From the NCBI GenBank assembly GCA_019245575.1, contig JAFARE010000013.1, positions 24,369 to 88,368 on the forward strand: 64,000 bases of DNA, given 5' to 3'. Origin of the DNA: Candidatus Dormiibacterota bacterium (GTDB lineage Bacteria; Chloroflexota; Dormibacteria; Aeolococcales; Aeolococcaceae). Both the position numbers and the translations under genes were made by a program. The stretch's first letter is position 1, and the number at the start of each line of letters is the position of its first letter. Positions 42,476-50,423 of this stretch are shown one piece after another. The notes under the pieces are model-generated. The model saw nothing but the letters and a program-made list of their open reading frames with translations, did not search any database and was not told where the DNA came from.

Positions 42476-42952
42476 CTAGGGCGCGGGGAGCGGAGCGCGC
42501 AGCCGGCGGGGGAGGAATGCGGCGCCGGGGCCGCGCGCCGCAGCCGCGTCTCCCGGGTTCGACACCTTGCAGCGGCGCAGGGAGAGGCAGCCGCACCCGA
42601 TGCACGAGTCGAGCCCGTCACGCAGCGCGACCAGCGCAGCAATCTCGTCGTTGAGTCGCCGCCGCCACGACCTGGAGATCTCCGTCCAGTCGGCGCGCGT
42701 CGGCGTGGCATGCGGCGGGAGCCGCTCCAGCGCGTCGCGCACCTCGTCGAGCGTGAGGCCGACGTGGCGAGCCGCACGGATGAAGGCGAGGCGTCGCAGG
42801 ACCGCGCGGGGATAGCGACGGCGCCCACCGCCGCTGCGTTCAGCGGCGATCAGGCCGAGCCGCTCGTAGTAGCGCAGCGCCGAGGATGCGAACCCACTCC
42901 GGCGGGAGACGTCGGTGATGGTGAGTGTGGCCAGCGGAGATGTGACGGCCAT
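42476..42952 (-). CDS. soxR: SoxR: redox-sensitive MerR-family activator with [2Fe-2S] site
   Basis: 158 residues: MerR helix-turn-helix (about 12-80, ALRYYERLGLI) and coiled coil. The C-terminal cluster CIGCGCLSLRRC (about 115-126) is the exact SoxR [2Fe-2S] signature, CxxCxCxxxxxC. Oxidised clusters by superoxide or redox-cycling compounds activate transcription. It is divergent from an SDR gene whose promoter has the 19-bp spacer and palindrome typical of SoxR targets (42952-42982). Confidence 0.96.
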   Translation of the reverse strand: MAVTSPLATLTITDVSRRSGFASSALRYYERLGLIAAERSGGGRRRYPRAVLRRLAFIRAARHVGLTLDEVRDALERLPPHATPTRADWTEISRSWRRRLNDEIAALVALRDGLDSCIGCGCLSLRRCKVSNPGDAAAARGPGAAFLPRRLRAPLPAP

Positions 42953-42982
42953 TGACTTGAAGTTTACTTCAACTTCTACACT
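42952..42982 (+). promoter_or_regulatory. SoxR-type promoter: TTGACT-19-TACACT with internal palindrome
   Basis: TTGACT (42952-42957) and TACACT (42977-42982) are 19 bp apart, the stretched spacer of MerR/SoxR promoters. TTGAAGT-TT-ACTTCAA (42957-42972) lies inside the spacer as a perfect 7-bp inverted repeat. The SDR start codon follows the -10 by 7 nt, so the message is probably leaderless. Confidence 0.8.
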
Positions 42983-42989
42983 GGCACGC

Positions 42990-43685
42990 ATGAGCGTTGC
43001 CCTCATCACCGGCGGTTCGCGGGGCCTCGGCCGCGCGCTGACTCTCGCGCTGGCGGGACGGGGATGGTCGGTCATCGTCGACGGGCGTGACCGGCAGGCC
43101 CTCGACGCGGTGGCCGCGCAGCTGCCGGACGCCGTCAGCGCTGTGCGCGGCGACGTTGCCGACGCAGACCACCGCGAGGCGCTGGTGCGCGCGGTGCAAG
43201 AGCGCGGCGCCATCGACCTTCTGGTCAACAACGCGAGCGAGCTCGGCGCCAGCCCGCTGCCGCAGCTGGATGCCATGCCGCTTGCGGTGCTCCAGCGCGT
43301 GCTCAGCGTCAACGTCCTCGCGCCGATGTCGCTGACGCAGCAGCTGCTGCCGCTGATGCGAGACGGCGCGGCGGTGGTCAACATCAGCTCCGATGCCTCC
43401 GTGGAGGCGTACGCCGGATGGGGCGGCTACGGCGCCTCGAAGGCGGCGCTGGACCAGCTCACCGCGGTCTTCGCCGCCGAGCACCCCGAGCTCCGCTGGT
43501 ACGCGTTCGACCCCGGTGACATGCGCACGGCGATGCACCAGGCCGCGTATCCCGGCGAGGACATCAGCGACCGTCCCGAACCCGAGACCGTGGTGCCGGC
43601 GCTCCTCCGGTTGCTCGACGAACGTCCGCCGAGCGGGCGCTACCGCAAGGAGCAGCTGCTCGCGCCGGCGAGCACGACTCAATGA
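42990..43685 (+). CDS. SDR-family oxidoreductase, SoxR-controlled
   Basis: 231 residues of a classical short-chain dehydrogenase/reductase: cofactor loop GGSRGLG (8-14), NNAS, the catalytic Ser in NISSDAS and Tyr/Lys in YGASKAAL. An NADP preference is suggested by the Arg after the loop. The promoter architecture makes it a probable SoxR-regulated gene for carbonyl or quinone stress. Its stop overlaps the queA start (ATGA). Substrate unknown. Confidence 0.93.
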   Translation: MSVALITGGSRGLGRALTLALAGRGWSVIVDGRDRQALDAVAAQLPDAVSAVRGDVADADHREALVRAVQERGAIDLLVNNASELGASPLPQLDAMPLAVLQRVLSVNVLAPMSLTQQLLPLMRDGAAVVNISSDASVEAYAGWGGYGASKAALDQLTAVFAAEHPELRWYAFDPGDMRTAMHQAAYPGEDISDRPEPETVVPALLRLLDERPPSGRYRKEQLLAPASTTQ

Positions 43686-44740
43686 GCACGCAGGCAGAGC
43701 CGCGCGTGAACCCGATGTTCGTCGTGCCGGAGGACTTGATCGCCACGGCGCCGGCGGAATATCGCGGCCGGGGACGCGACGACGTCAGGCTGATGGTGGC
43801 GAGCCCCGCGGGCGTGCGTCATCTGCGCTTCGACGCCATCGTCGACGTGCTGCACGCCGGCGACCTCCTCGTGGTGAACACGTCGGCCACGCTGCCCGCC
43901 GCGGTGGACGGCATCCGCGCGGACGGGCGCAGCGTGGTCGTGGACTTCGGCGGCGTGCTGGAGACCGGCCGCTGGATCGTCGAGCTGCGCCGACCTGACG
44001 GCGGCGGCCCGCTGCTCGACGCACGGGCCGGGGAGCGCATCGCCCTGCACGACGGCGCTTCGATCACTCTGACGGGCCCGCACGGGGAGAGCCGCGGGCG
44101 CCTCTGGGAAGCGGACGTCGCGCTGCCGCCGGGCGGCGTCGAGCCATGGCTGCGCGAGCATGGACGGCCGATCACGTACGGGCACGTGGCGCGCCGCTGG
44201 CCGCTCGAGGCCTACCAGTCCGTGTTCGCCAGGGTGCCGGGCAGCGCCGAGATGCCGAGCGCCGCGCGCCCGTTCACGCCGCGCCTCGTGCTCGACCTGG
44301 TGGCCCGCGGGGTCACCGTCGCGCCGGTGCTCCTGCACGCGGGCGTGTCCTCGACCGAGGCCGGCGAGGCGCCGCCGGCCGAGCGCTTCGAGGTTCCCCA
44401 GGCCACCGCGGCCCTGGTCAATTCGGCGCTGGGGGCGGGGCGGCGGATCGTGGCGGCGGGGACCACGGTGGTCAGAGCGCTCGAGACGGTGGCCGGCGAC
44501 GACGGACGGGTGAGCCCCGGCCGTGGCTGGACCACCCTCGTGCTGTCGCCTGACCGGCCCGCCCGGGCGGTGGACACGCTCCTGACCGGCTGGCATGACC
44601 CCAACTCCTCGCATCTGCTGCTGCTCGAGGCGGTGGCCGGCGCGACGGTGGTCCGCCAGGCGTACGCCGCGGCACTCGACCAGGGCTATCGCTGGCACGA
44701 GTTCGGCGACAGCGGCCTCCTCAGCCGGCGCCCCCTCTGA
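43682..44740 (+). CDS. queA: S-adenosylmethionine:tRNA ribosyltransferase-isomerase QueA (possibly diverged)
   Basis: 352 residues, the usual QueA length, with YRGRGRDDVRLMV early, PAAVDGIRADG, YGHVARRWPLEAYQSVFARVPGSAEMPSAARPFT and late SRHPNSSHLLLLEA-like sequence (HDPNSSHLLLLEAVAG), all in family positions. QueA transfers the ribosyl part of SAM to 7-aminomethyl-7-deazaguanine in tRNA to give epoxyqueuosine. Its placement behind a SoxR-controlled SDR gene is unusual, and no other queuosine gene is nearby. Start overlaps the upstream stop by 4 bp. Confidence 0.92.
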   Translation: MSTQAEPRVNPMFVVPEDLIATAPAEYRGRGRDDVRLMVASPAGVRHLRFDAIVDVLHAGDLLVVNTSATLPAAVDGIRADGRSVVVDFGGVLETGRWIVELRRPDGGGPLLDARAGERIALHDGASITLTGPHGESRGRLWEADVALPPGGVEPWLREHGRPITYGHVARRWPLEAYQSVFARVPGSAEMPSAARPFTPRLVLDLVARGVTVAPVLLHAGVSSTEAGEAPPAERFEVPQATAALVNSALGAGRRIVAAGTTVVRALETVAGDDGRVSPGRGWTTLVLSPDRPARAVDTLLTGWHDPNSSHLLLLEAVAGATVVRQAYAAALDQGYRWHEFGDSGLLSRRPL

Positions 44741-44790
44741 GCGCCAGGGAGGGGGCGGCCGGAGATTCTTCGCGTGGGCGCGACCGATCC

Positions 44791-47316
44791 GTGATCGGGC
44801 TGCGTCAGCCGCGCCCACACACTGCCTTGGTGGGGTCCCGGGACCGTGACGCACGACTCGATCTGCTGACGCGGCTGGGGCAGCGCCTGCCCGAGATGGC
44901 CGATCCTGAGGCCGCCGCGTCGGAGGTGGCCCAGGCCCTGACCGCGCTCCGCGTCTACGCGGCGGTGAGCGCCATCCAGGGAGACACCGCCGTGGTGCTG
45001 GCGGTGACGGTCCCCGAGAACGTCGACGACCCCGGCGCCGCCTCGGCAGGCTCGCTGGTGGGCATGCGCGTGCCCGTCGAGGGCATCGAGGCCATGCGCC
45101 AGACGGTGCGGCTGCGCAGGCCGTATGCCGGAGCGGCCGGCGCCACCGAAACCCTGCGCCGCATCTCCCGCGACTCCGCGCTGCGGGACGCCCTGCCCCG
45201 GGCGGAGGACGAGGGGCTCGTGGTGTCGGTGCCGGTAATCTCCCGGGGCAGCGTGGTGGCCACGCTGGCCGTCTGGGGGCCCGGGGCTCGGCCGGAGCTC
45301 GCGCCCACGCTCGAGGCCGCCGCCGCCATGCTGGCGCCCGTCTGGGCGGCGCAGCGCGAGCCCGCGGCGCAGCGCTTCAACGCCACGCCCTTCATGCCCG
45401 TGCCGGAAGAGGTGCGGGCGAGCATCGACTCGCTGCTGGGCAGCTCGGGCATCGCCGCGGCGCTGCAGCCGATCGCGCGGCTTCACGACGGATCGGTCAT
45501 CGGCTACGAAGCGCTGGCGCGCTACGCGCCACGTCCCTATCTCTCGAACCCGGACGAGCTCTTCGCACTGGCGTCATCGCTCTCGGTGCAGGCGGACGTC
45601 GACCTCGCCTGCCTGCGCGCGGCGGTCCGCGCCGCCGGATGCATCGGCGCCGCCGACCTGTTCGTCAACGTGCTCACCGGCACCGTGCTCGACGCGCGCG
45701 GCATGGCGGAGCTCATCGCCGCGGTGCGCGACGCGCATCTCGACCCGCGGTCGGTGGTGCTCGAGTTCAGCGAGCGCGAGCCGGTGGAGGACCTCGCGCA
45801 GCTGCAGCGCGCGGCGGCGCAGCTCCGCGCTGAGGGGTTCCGCATCGCCGTCGACGACGCGGGCGCGGGACACGCGAGCATGCGCATCATCGCCGAGCTG
45901 CGGCCGGAGTTCATCAAGGTCGATCGCTCGCTCATCCGCTCCGTCGAGTCGGACGGCGCGCGCCGCGCGCTGGTGGTGGCGCTGCTGTCCTTCAGCGGCC
46001 ACATCGGCGCGCGCGTCATCGCCGAGGGCATCGAGACACACCGGGAGCAGGAGACGCTGCTGTCGCTCGGCGTGCAGTTCGGGCAGGGATGGTTCGTGGG
46101 CCGGCCCGTGCTCACCGCGCCGCTGGAGGGACACCCGTCGACAGAGGTTGTTGACGAGACGTGGTTCAGCAGGCGTTCAGTCGCCTCGACGCGCACGGCG
46201 CCGCCTGCGCCCGCACCGGTTGCGGAGGTGCCCAAGACCTCGGCGCCGTCGCGGCGTCGCAGCCTGGCGCGCGCGCTGAGTGATGCGGCGAGCGCGCTGC
46301 AGAGCGAGCACGATCCCCTGCGCATCCTCGGCGTCATGGCCGAGCACATGGGCCGCGTCGTGCCGGTCTCGGAGATGGCGATCTTCGTCGCCGACTACGA
46401 GACGCATCGCTTCGTACCCGTGCTCGCCGTGGGTGAGGACCGCGACGAGATACTGGCCAACGGGTTCTCGCTGGACGCTGGCCTGACCGGCTGGGCATTC
46501 GCCGGCGGGAAGCCGCAGCGGATCGCCGACAGCAGCAAGCATCCGAATGCGATCCAGGTCCCGGGCACGCAGATCGTCGAGGAATCCCTGCTGCTGGTGC
46601 CGCTGGTGGCGGGGGAGCACAAGCTCGGCATCATCAACTGCTGGCGCCTGGGCACTGCGCAGTTCAGCGACCGCGACCTCGAGGCTGCATCGCTCTTCGC
46701 GCACGTGGCAGCGTCGGCGTGGCGCAACGCGCAGCTGTACGCGGAGCTGGTCAACGCCGCGATGACGGACCCGCTCACGCACCTGTACAACAGCCGGTGG
46801 CTGCGCGACGCGGGTGACCGCGACCTCATGCGCGCCGCGCGCGAGGGCAAGTCGGTGTCGCTGCTGCTGGTGGACCTCGACCACTTCAAGACGGTCAACG
46901 ACAACGCCGGCCACGCCGCGGGTGACCTGATGCTCCAGCGCGTGGCCAACCGGCTGCGCACGGTGGTGCGCGGGTCGGACGCGGTGGTGCGCTTGGGTGG
47001 AGAGGAGTTCGTGGTGCTCCTGCACGACTGCGACGCTGACGCCGCAACCAGGGTTGGCGAGACGGTGCGGAACACGGTGCGCGATGTGCCCGTGCCGGCC
47101 GCGTGCGCGCTGGAGGAGCTCACGGCGTCGATCGGCGTGGCCGCCTATCCCGACCACGGCGACGAGCTCGAGGTCCTGCTTGCCGCGGCGGACCGTGCCA
47201 TGTACGCCGCCAAGGCGAGCGGCCGCGACCGCATCCAGGTTGCGGTGCGCGACGGTGAGCGGAGCGCGATGGTCCGTCTGGACCGGCAGCGCGCATCACG
47301 CCGCCGCGCGTCCTGA
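44791..47316 (+). CDS. EAL-GAF-GGDEF cyclic di-GMP protein (inverted order)
   Basis: 841 residues: an N-terminal GAF-like region (about 25-190), EAL domain (about 205-440, EALARY near 239, DDAGAGHAS, KVDRS, EGIET), a linker, a GAF domain (about 485-640) and a C-terminal GGDEF domain (LGGEEFVV near 735, with inhibitory-site RGSD upstream). Both catalytic motifs appear intact. The EAL-before-GGDEF order with a GAF between is less common than GGDEF-EAL. GTG 44791 is used; GTG 44830 would also work. No obvious operon partner. Confidence 0.93.
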   Translation: MIGLRQPRPHTALVGSRDRDARLDLLTRLGQRLPEMADPEAAASEVAQALTALRVYAAVSAIQGDTAVVLAVTVPENVDDPGAASAGSLVGMRVPVEGIEAMRQTVRLRRPYAGAAGATETLRRISRDSALRDALPRAEDEGLVVSVPVISRGSVVATLAVWGPGARPELAPTLEAAAAMLAPVWAAQREPAAQRFNATPFMPVPEEVRASIDSLLGSSGIAAALQPIARLHDGSVIGYEALARYAPRPYLSNPDELFALASSLSVQADVDLACLRAAVRAAGCIGAADLFVNVLTGTVLDARGMAELIAAVRDAHLDPRSVVLEFSEREPVEDLAQLQRAAAQLRAEGFRIAVDDAGAGHASMRIIAELRPEFIKVDRSLIRSVESDGARRALVVALLSFSGHIGARVIAEGIETHREQETLLSLGVQFGQGWFVGRPVLTAPLEGHPSTEVVDETWFSRRSVASTRTAPPAPAPVAEVPKTSAPSRRRSLARALSDAASALQSEHDPLRILGVMAEHMGRVVPVSEMAIFVADYETHRFVPVLAVGEDRDEILANGFSLDAGLTGWAFAGGKPQRIADSSKHPNAIQVPGTQIVEESLLLVPLVAGEHKLGIINCWRLGTAQFSDRDLEAASLFAHVAASAWRNAQLYAELVNAAMTDPLTHLYNSRWLRDAGDRDLMRAAREGKSVSLLLVDLDHFKTVNDNAGHAAGDLMLQRVANRLRTVVRGSDAVVRLGGEEFVVLLHDCDADAATRVGETVRNTVRDVPVPAACALEELTASIGVAAYPDHGDELEVLLAAADRAMYAAKASGRDRIQVAVRDGERSAMVRLDRQRASRRRAS

Positions 47317-47342
47317 CGTAGCTCGCCCGCAGCAGAACCTCG

Positions 47343-47348
47343 CATACT
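47343..47348 (+). promoter_or_regulatory. -10-like CATACT of a likely leaderless gene
   Basis: CATACT is followed after 8 nt by ATG 47357. One base off TATACT; no good -35. Confidence 0.35.
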
Positions 47349-47356
47349 CGACCGGC

Positions 47357-47923
47357 ATGCTGCCGCCGTCGTATGTGAGCTTCTTCTCCGTCAGCACCCA
47401 GGTGAGCGCGGCGCTGATCGGCCTGCTCTTCGTGTCGGTATCGATCGAGGCGGAGAGCGTGTTCGGGGAGCGCGCCACGCTGCGGCGCCAGCTGACCGCG
47501 CTCAGCGCATTCACCGCGCTGGTGAACACGTTCTTCCTGTCGCTGACGAGCATCATCCCGAGCTCCTCGCCCGGTCCTGCCGCAGTCGCGCTCGGCGTGC
47601 TCGCGGTCAACGGGACGGCCGCTGACGCGCTGACCGCGCTGCGCCTGCGCAAGCAGGAACGCCGGACCGTCACGCTGCTGCTGATCGTCATCAGCATGGC
47701 GCTGTACGCATACGAGACAGCGCTCGGCGTCAAGCTGATCCTGCACCCGCACGACATCGGCACCGTCGACGACCTGCTCACCGTCGTCATCGCCGCGTAC
47801 GCGATCGGCCTTTCACGCGCGTGGCAGCTGCTGGGCGGCCGGCGTGGCCACAGCCTGCTGCGTCAGATTCGCGCCGCGCTCCGCGGGCGCACCGCGCCCG
47901 GCGACGACGACGGCGCGACGTAG
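47357..47923 (+). CDS. Membrane protein of unknown function
   Basis: 188 residues with four hydrophobic helices (about 12-30, 45-65, 75-95, 105-125, plus a shorter 135-150) and a basic, polar C-terminus. The N-terminus LPPSYVSFFSVSTQVSAALIGLLFVSVSIE is typical of small uncharacterised inner-membrane proteins. I cannot assign function. It has a possible leaderless promoter and converges on the response-regulator gene with 3 bp between stops. Confidence 0.75.
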   Translation: MLPPSYVSFFSVSTQVSAALIGLLFVSVSIEAESVFGERATLRRQLTALSAFTALVNTFFLSLTSIIPSSSPGPAAVALGVLAVNGTAADALTALRLRKQERRTVTLLLIVISMALYAYETALGVKLILHPHDIGTVDDLLTVVIAAYAIGLSRAWQLLGGRRGHSLLRQIRAALRGRTAPGDDDGAT

Positions 47924-47926
47924 CCG

Positions 47927-48586
47927 CTAGGCGATGAGCCCGTGCTGGTACGCGTACCGCACGGCCTGCGCCCGGTCGCGCACCTCCGTCTTGCTGAAGA
48001 TGCTGTTCACGTGCGACTTCACCGTGGCCTCGCTGATGAACAGGCGTTGCGCGATCTCCTGATTGGACAGACCGTCTGCGATGAGCACGAGCACCTCGGC
48101 CTCGCGAACGGTGAGGCCGTGCGGGTGCTGCGGCTTGGGCTGCGGCGCAAGACCACCGCCAGCGCGCGCGTTCTCCAGCAGGCGGCGCTGCACCGTCGGG
48201 TCGAAGAGCACCTCGCCGGCGCGCACCGCGTGTATCGCGCGGGCGATCTCCTCAGCGCCGGCGTCCTTCGTGAGGTATCCGCTGGCGCCCGCGTCGAGTG
48301 CCGCGAAGACCGACTCGTCGTCCGCGTACGTGGTGAGCACCACAACGCGCGCCGTGGGCACCGCCGCAAGCACGCGGCGTGTCGCCTCGACCCCGTCGAC
48401 GCGCGGCATGCGCAGGTCCATCAGGACGACGTCGGGACGCACGCGCTCGGTGACCGTCAGCGCTTCCTCGCCGTCCGCGGCGGTGCCCACCACCTCGACG
48501 CCGGGGATCAGCTGCAGCATGGTGACCAGCCCTTCGCGGAGCAAGCGCTGGTCGTCGGCGACGACGACGCGCGTGGCTGCACTCAT
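47927..48586 (-). CDS. NarL/FixJ-family response regulator
   Basis: 219 residues: receiver domain (VVADDQRLLREGL, phospho-Asp in VLMDLRMPR near 55, VLTTYADDE, TKDAG) and a LuxR helix-turn-helix (about 150-215, LTVREAEVLVLIADGLSNQEIAQRLFISEATVKSHV). It is the output of the histidine kinase encoded just upstream, whose stop overlaps its start (ATGA). Target genes are not evident in the window. Confidence 0.96.
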   Translation of the reverse strand: MSAATRVVVADDQRLLREGLVTMLQLIPGVEVVGTAADGEEALTVTERVRPDVVLMDLRMPRVDGVEATRRVLAAVPTARVVVLTTYADDESVFAALDAGASGYLTKDAGAEEIARAIHAVRAGEVLFDPTVQRRLLENARAGGGLAPQPKPQHPHGLTVREAEVLVLIADGLSNQEIAQRLFISEATVKSHVNSIFSKTEVRDRAQAVRYAYQHGLIA

Positions 48587-49776
48587 GCCGGAAGCCGCAG
48601 GTGCACGCGAAAGCCGGCGCCGGTCGGCGCCGCGTCCAGGCTGCCGCCCAGCAGCTCCGCGCGCTCGCGGATCCCCGCGAGTCCGAAGCCGCCGCCGGTC
48701 GACGCCAGTGCGCCCCCTGCCTCCGCTCCCGATGCAGCGCCGCGGTCCTCGACCACGAGGTCGACCTCGCGTTCGCGCCAGGCGAGGTGGAGAAGCACCG
48801 TGTTCGCCGCGGAGTGCTTGCGGACGTTGGTGAGCGCCTCCTGCGCCGCGCGGTAGAGGGCGAGCCGCGCCTCGGGCGCGAGCGGCCGGGATTCGCCGTC
48901 GACCTCGAGGCGGCAGGGAGGGCCGCCCTCCGCCTCGAACTCCGCGGCCAGCGCCGCCAGCTGCTCGGGACCCGGCATGGTGTCGCCCCGCAGGGCTCGC
49001 ACCGCCTGCCGTGCCTCGTCGAGCCCGGAGCGGGCGAGCCGCTGAGCCCGCTCCACCTGGACGACCGCGGCGCCGTCCGCGCGCTCCCGGGACAGCAGCA
49101 GGCGCGCGCCTTCGAGCTGCACGGTCAGCCCAGTGAGCGAGTGCGCGAGGACATCGTGGATCTCGCGGGCGAGGCGCGCGCGCTCCTGCAGCGCCGCAGC
49201 CTGGGCGCGCGCCTCCTGCGCTTCACGCAGCTCACGCAGCAGCCGCTGCTGCTCGCGCGCGAACGTCGCCGTGGCGAAGACGAAGAACATGCCGAGGTCG
49301 ATCGACGCGATGGCGGCGGGCTGCGGCGCGGCCCGCGCCAGCACGAGTGCCAGCGTCAGCGCAACGAGGAGGGCCAGCCCACACGTCACCGCGATGGCGC
49401 CACCGATGCGCAGCGCCAGCGCGCCCACCGCGATGAAGGCGCCGACATAGCCGGGTGAGTTGGGGTCGAAGCCCGCCAGCGTCGCCGCGGCGAGACCGAG
49501 CACGAGCGCGGACGCGACGACCGGCCACGGTGTCGCCGGATCGGCCGCGGCGAGGTACAGGCCGGCGAGCAGCGCGGCCGCCATGGCCAGCGACACGCCG
49601 AGCGCGGCCCCGGACGCTCCGGGACGCGGCGTGCCGAAACCGGCCCCCGCGACGCTCGCCGCCACGGCGGTCGCCGCAACCGCGCGCGTGACCGGCCCCA
49701 GGCGCGAGTCCAACCCCGGCCACGCGCCGCCGCTCGGACTTCGAGTCAGGCGGCGCACCAGCCAGAGAGCGATCAT
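48583..49776 (-). CDS. NarX/DesK-type sensor histidine kinase (HisKA_3)
   Basis: About 397 residues: six or so N-terminal membrane helices (about 30-175), a coiled coil, then HisKA_3 (AREIHDVLAHSLTGLTVQLE, His near 206) and HATPase_c (about 310-397, VEDRGAA, GGGFGLAGIRERAELLGG). Membrane helices are probably the sensor. It phosphorylates the NarL-type regulator whose gene follows with an ATGA overlap. ATG 49776 begins the first hydrophobic region; the frame stays open upstream but has no ribosome site. Confidence 0.93.
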   Translation of the reverse strand: MIALWLVRRLTRSPSGGAWPGLDSRLGPVTRAVAATAVAASVAGAGFGTPRPGASGAALGVSLAMAAALLAGLYLAAADPATPWPVVASALVLGLAAATLAGFDPNSPGYVGAFIAVGALALRIGGAIAVTCGLALLVALTLALVLARAAPQPAAIASIDLGMFFVFATATFAREQQRLLRELREAQEARAQAAALQERARLAREIHDVLAHSLTGLTVQLEGARLLLSRERADGAAVVQVERAQRLARSGLDEARQAVRALRGDTMPGPEQLAALAAEFEAEGGPPCRLEVDGESRPLAPEARLALYRAAQEALTNVRKHSAANTVLLHLAWREREVDLVVEDRGAASGAEAGGALASTGGGFGLAGIRERAELLGGSLDAAPTGAGFRVHLRLPA

Positions 49777-49919
49777 CGGGGCCCGAGCAGGATATCCACC
49801 TGCGGGTGGAGGCACAGGAGCCGAAACTTCCACCGCCGCGCCGATGTTCGCGCCGCCGGCCACACATAGCCTTGACCTCACCGCCGCGTCCGGCCCGCGG
49901 CACACGAGGAGCAACGGCG

Positions 49920-50423
49920 ATGAACCTGACGGAGTGGATCCTGAACTTCGGAATCCTTGCTGTGATGCTGAGCCAGTTCGGCGAGCACACGGCAACGCGG
50001 CGGCGGCTGGTGCTGCCGCTCGTCATCGTCGCGATCGTCGCGGTCAACTTTCTGCCCGGCACGCCGACCGTCGGCAACGACGTCGCATTCGAGGCGAGCG
50101 GCGTCGCCATCGGACTGCTGCTGGGCGCGCTTGCCGGCGCCGCGGTGCGCGTGCGCGTGGGCAGCGCGGGCCAGGTGACGCTGACCGCCGGCTGGGCTTA
50201 CGCGGTGCTGTGGACCGCCGTCATCGGTGGACGCATGCTCTTCGCGCTCTGGGCGAGCGGACCGGGATCACACGCCGTCGCCGCGTTCTCGATGACACAT
50301 GCGATCACCGGCGCAGCCTGGACGTCGTTCTTCGTGCTGATGGCGCTGGCCATGATCGGCACACGCACCGCCCTCATCCTTCTCGCCAAGCAGCGGCTGA
50401 GCGCGCCCGCTCGCTTCGCCTGA
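49920..50423 (+). CDS. Membrane protein of unknown function
   Basis: 167 residues with about five helices, beginning MNLTEWILNFGILAVMLSQFGEHTATRRRL, then ASGVAIGLLLGALAGAAVRVRVGSAGQ and WTAVIGGRMLFALWASG. The pattern recalls CcdC-like or DUF1453 proteins, but the match is by eye only. TAGCCT at 49866-49871 may be its -10. Its last 50 bp overlap the P-type ATPase gene tail to tail, so the two transcripts can pair. Confidence 0.75.
   Translation: MNLTEWILNFGILAVMLSQFGEHTATRRRLVLPLVIVAIVAVNFLPGTPTVGNDVAFEASGVAIGLLLGALAGAAVRVRVGSAGQVTLTAGWAYAVLWTAVIGGRMLFALWASGPGSHAVAAFSMTHAITGAAWTSFFVLMALAMIGTRTALILLAKQRLSAPARFA

Noticed and set aside
42990..43384. Upstream extension of SoxR over the SDR gene
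   Set aside because: SoxR proteins begin just before the helix-turn-helix, as with ATG 42952; the rest is antisense to the SDR.
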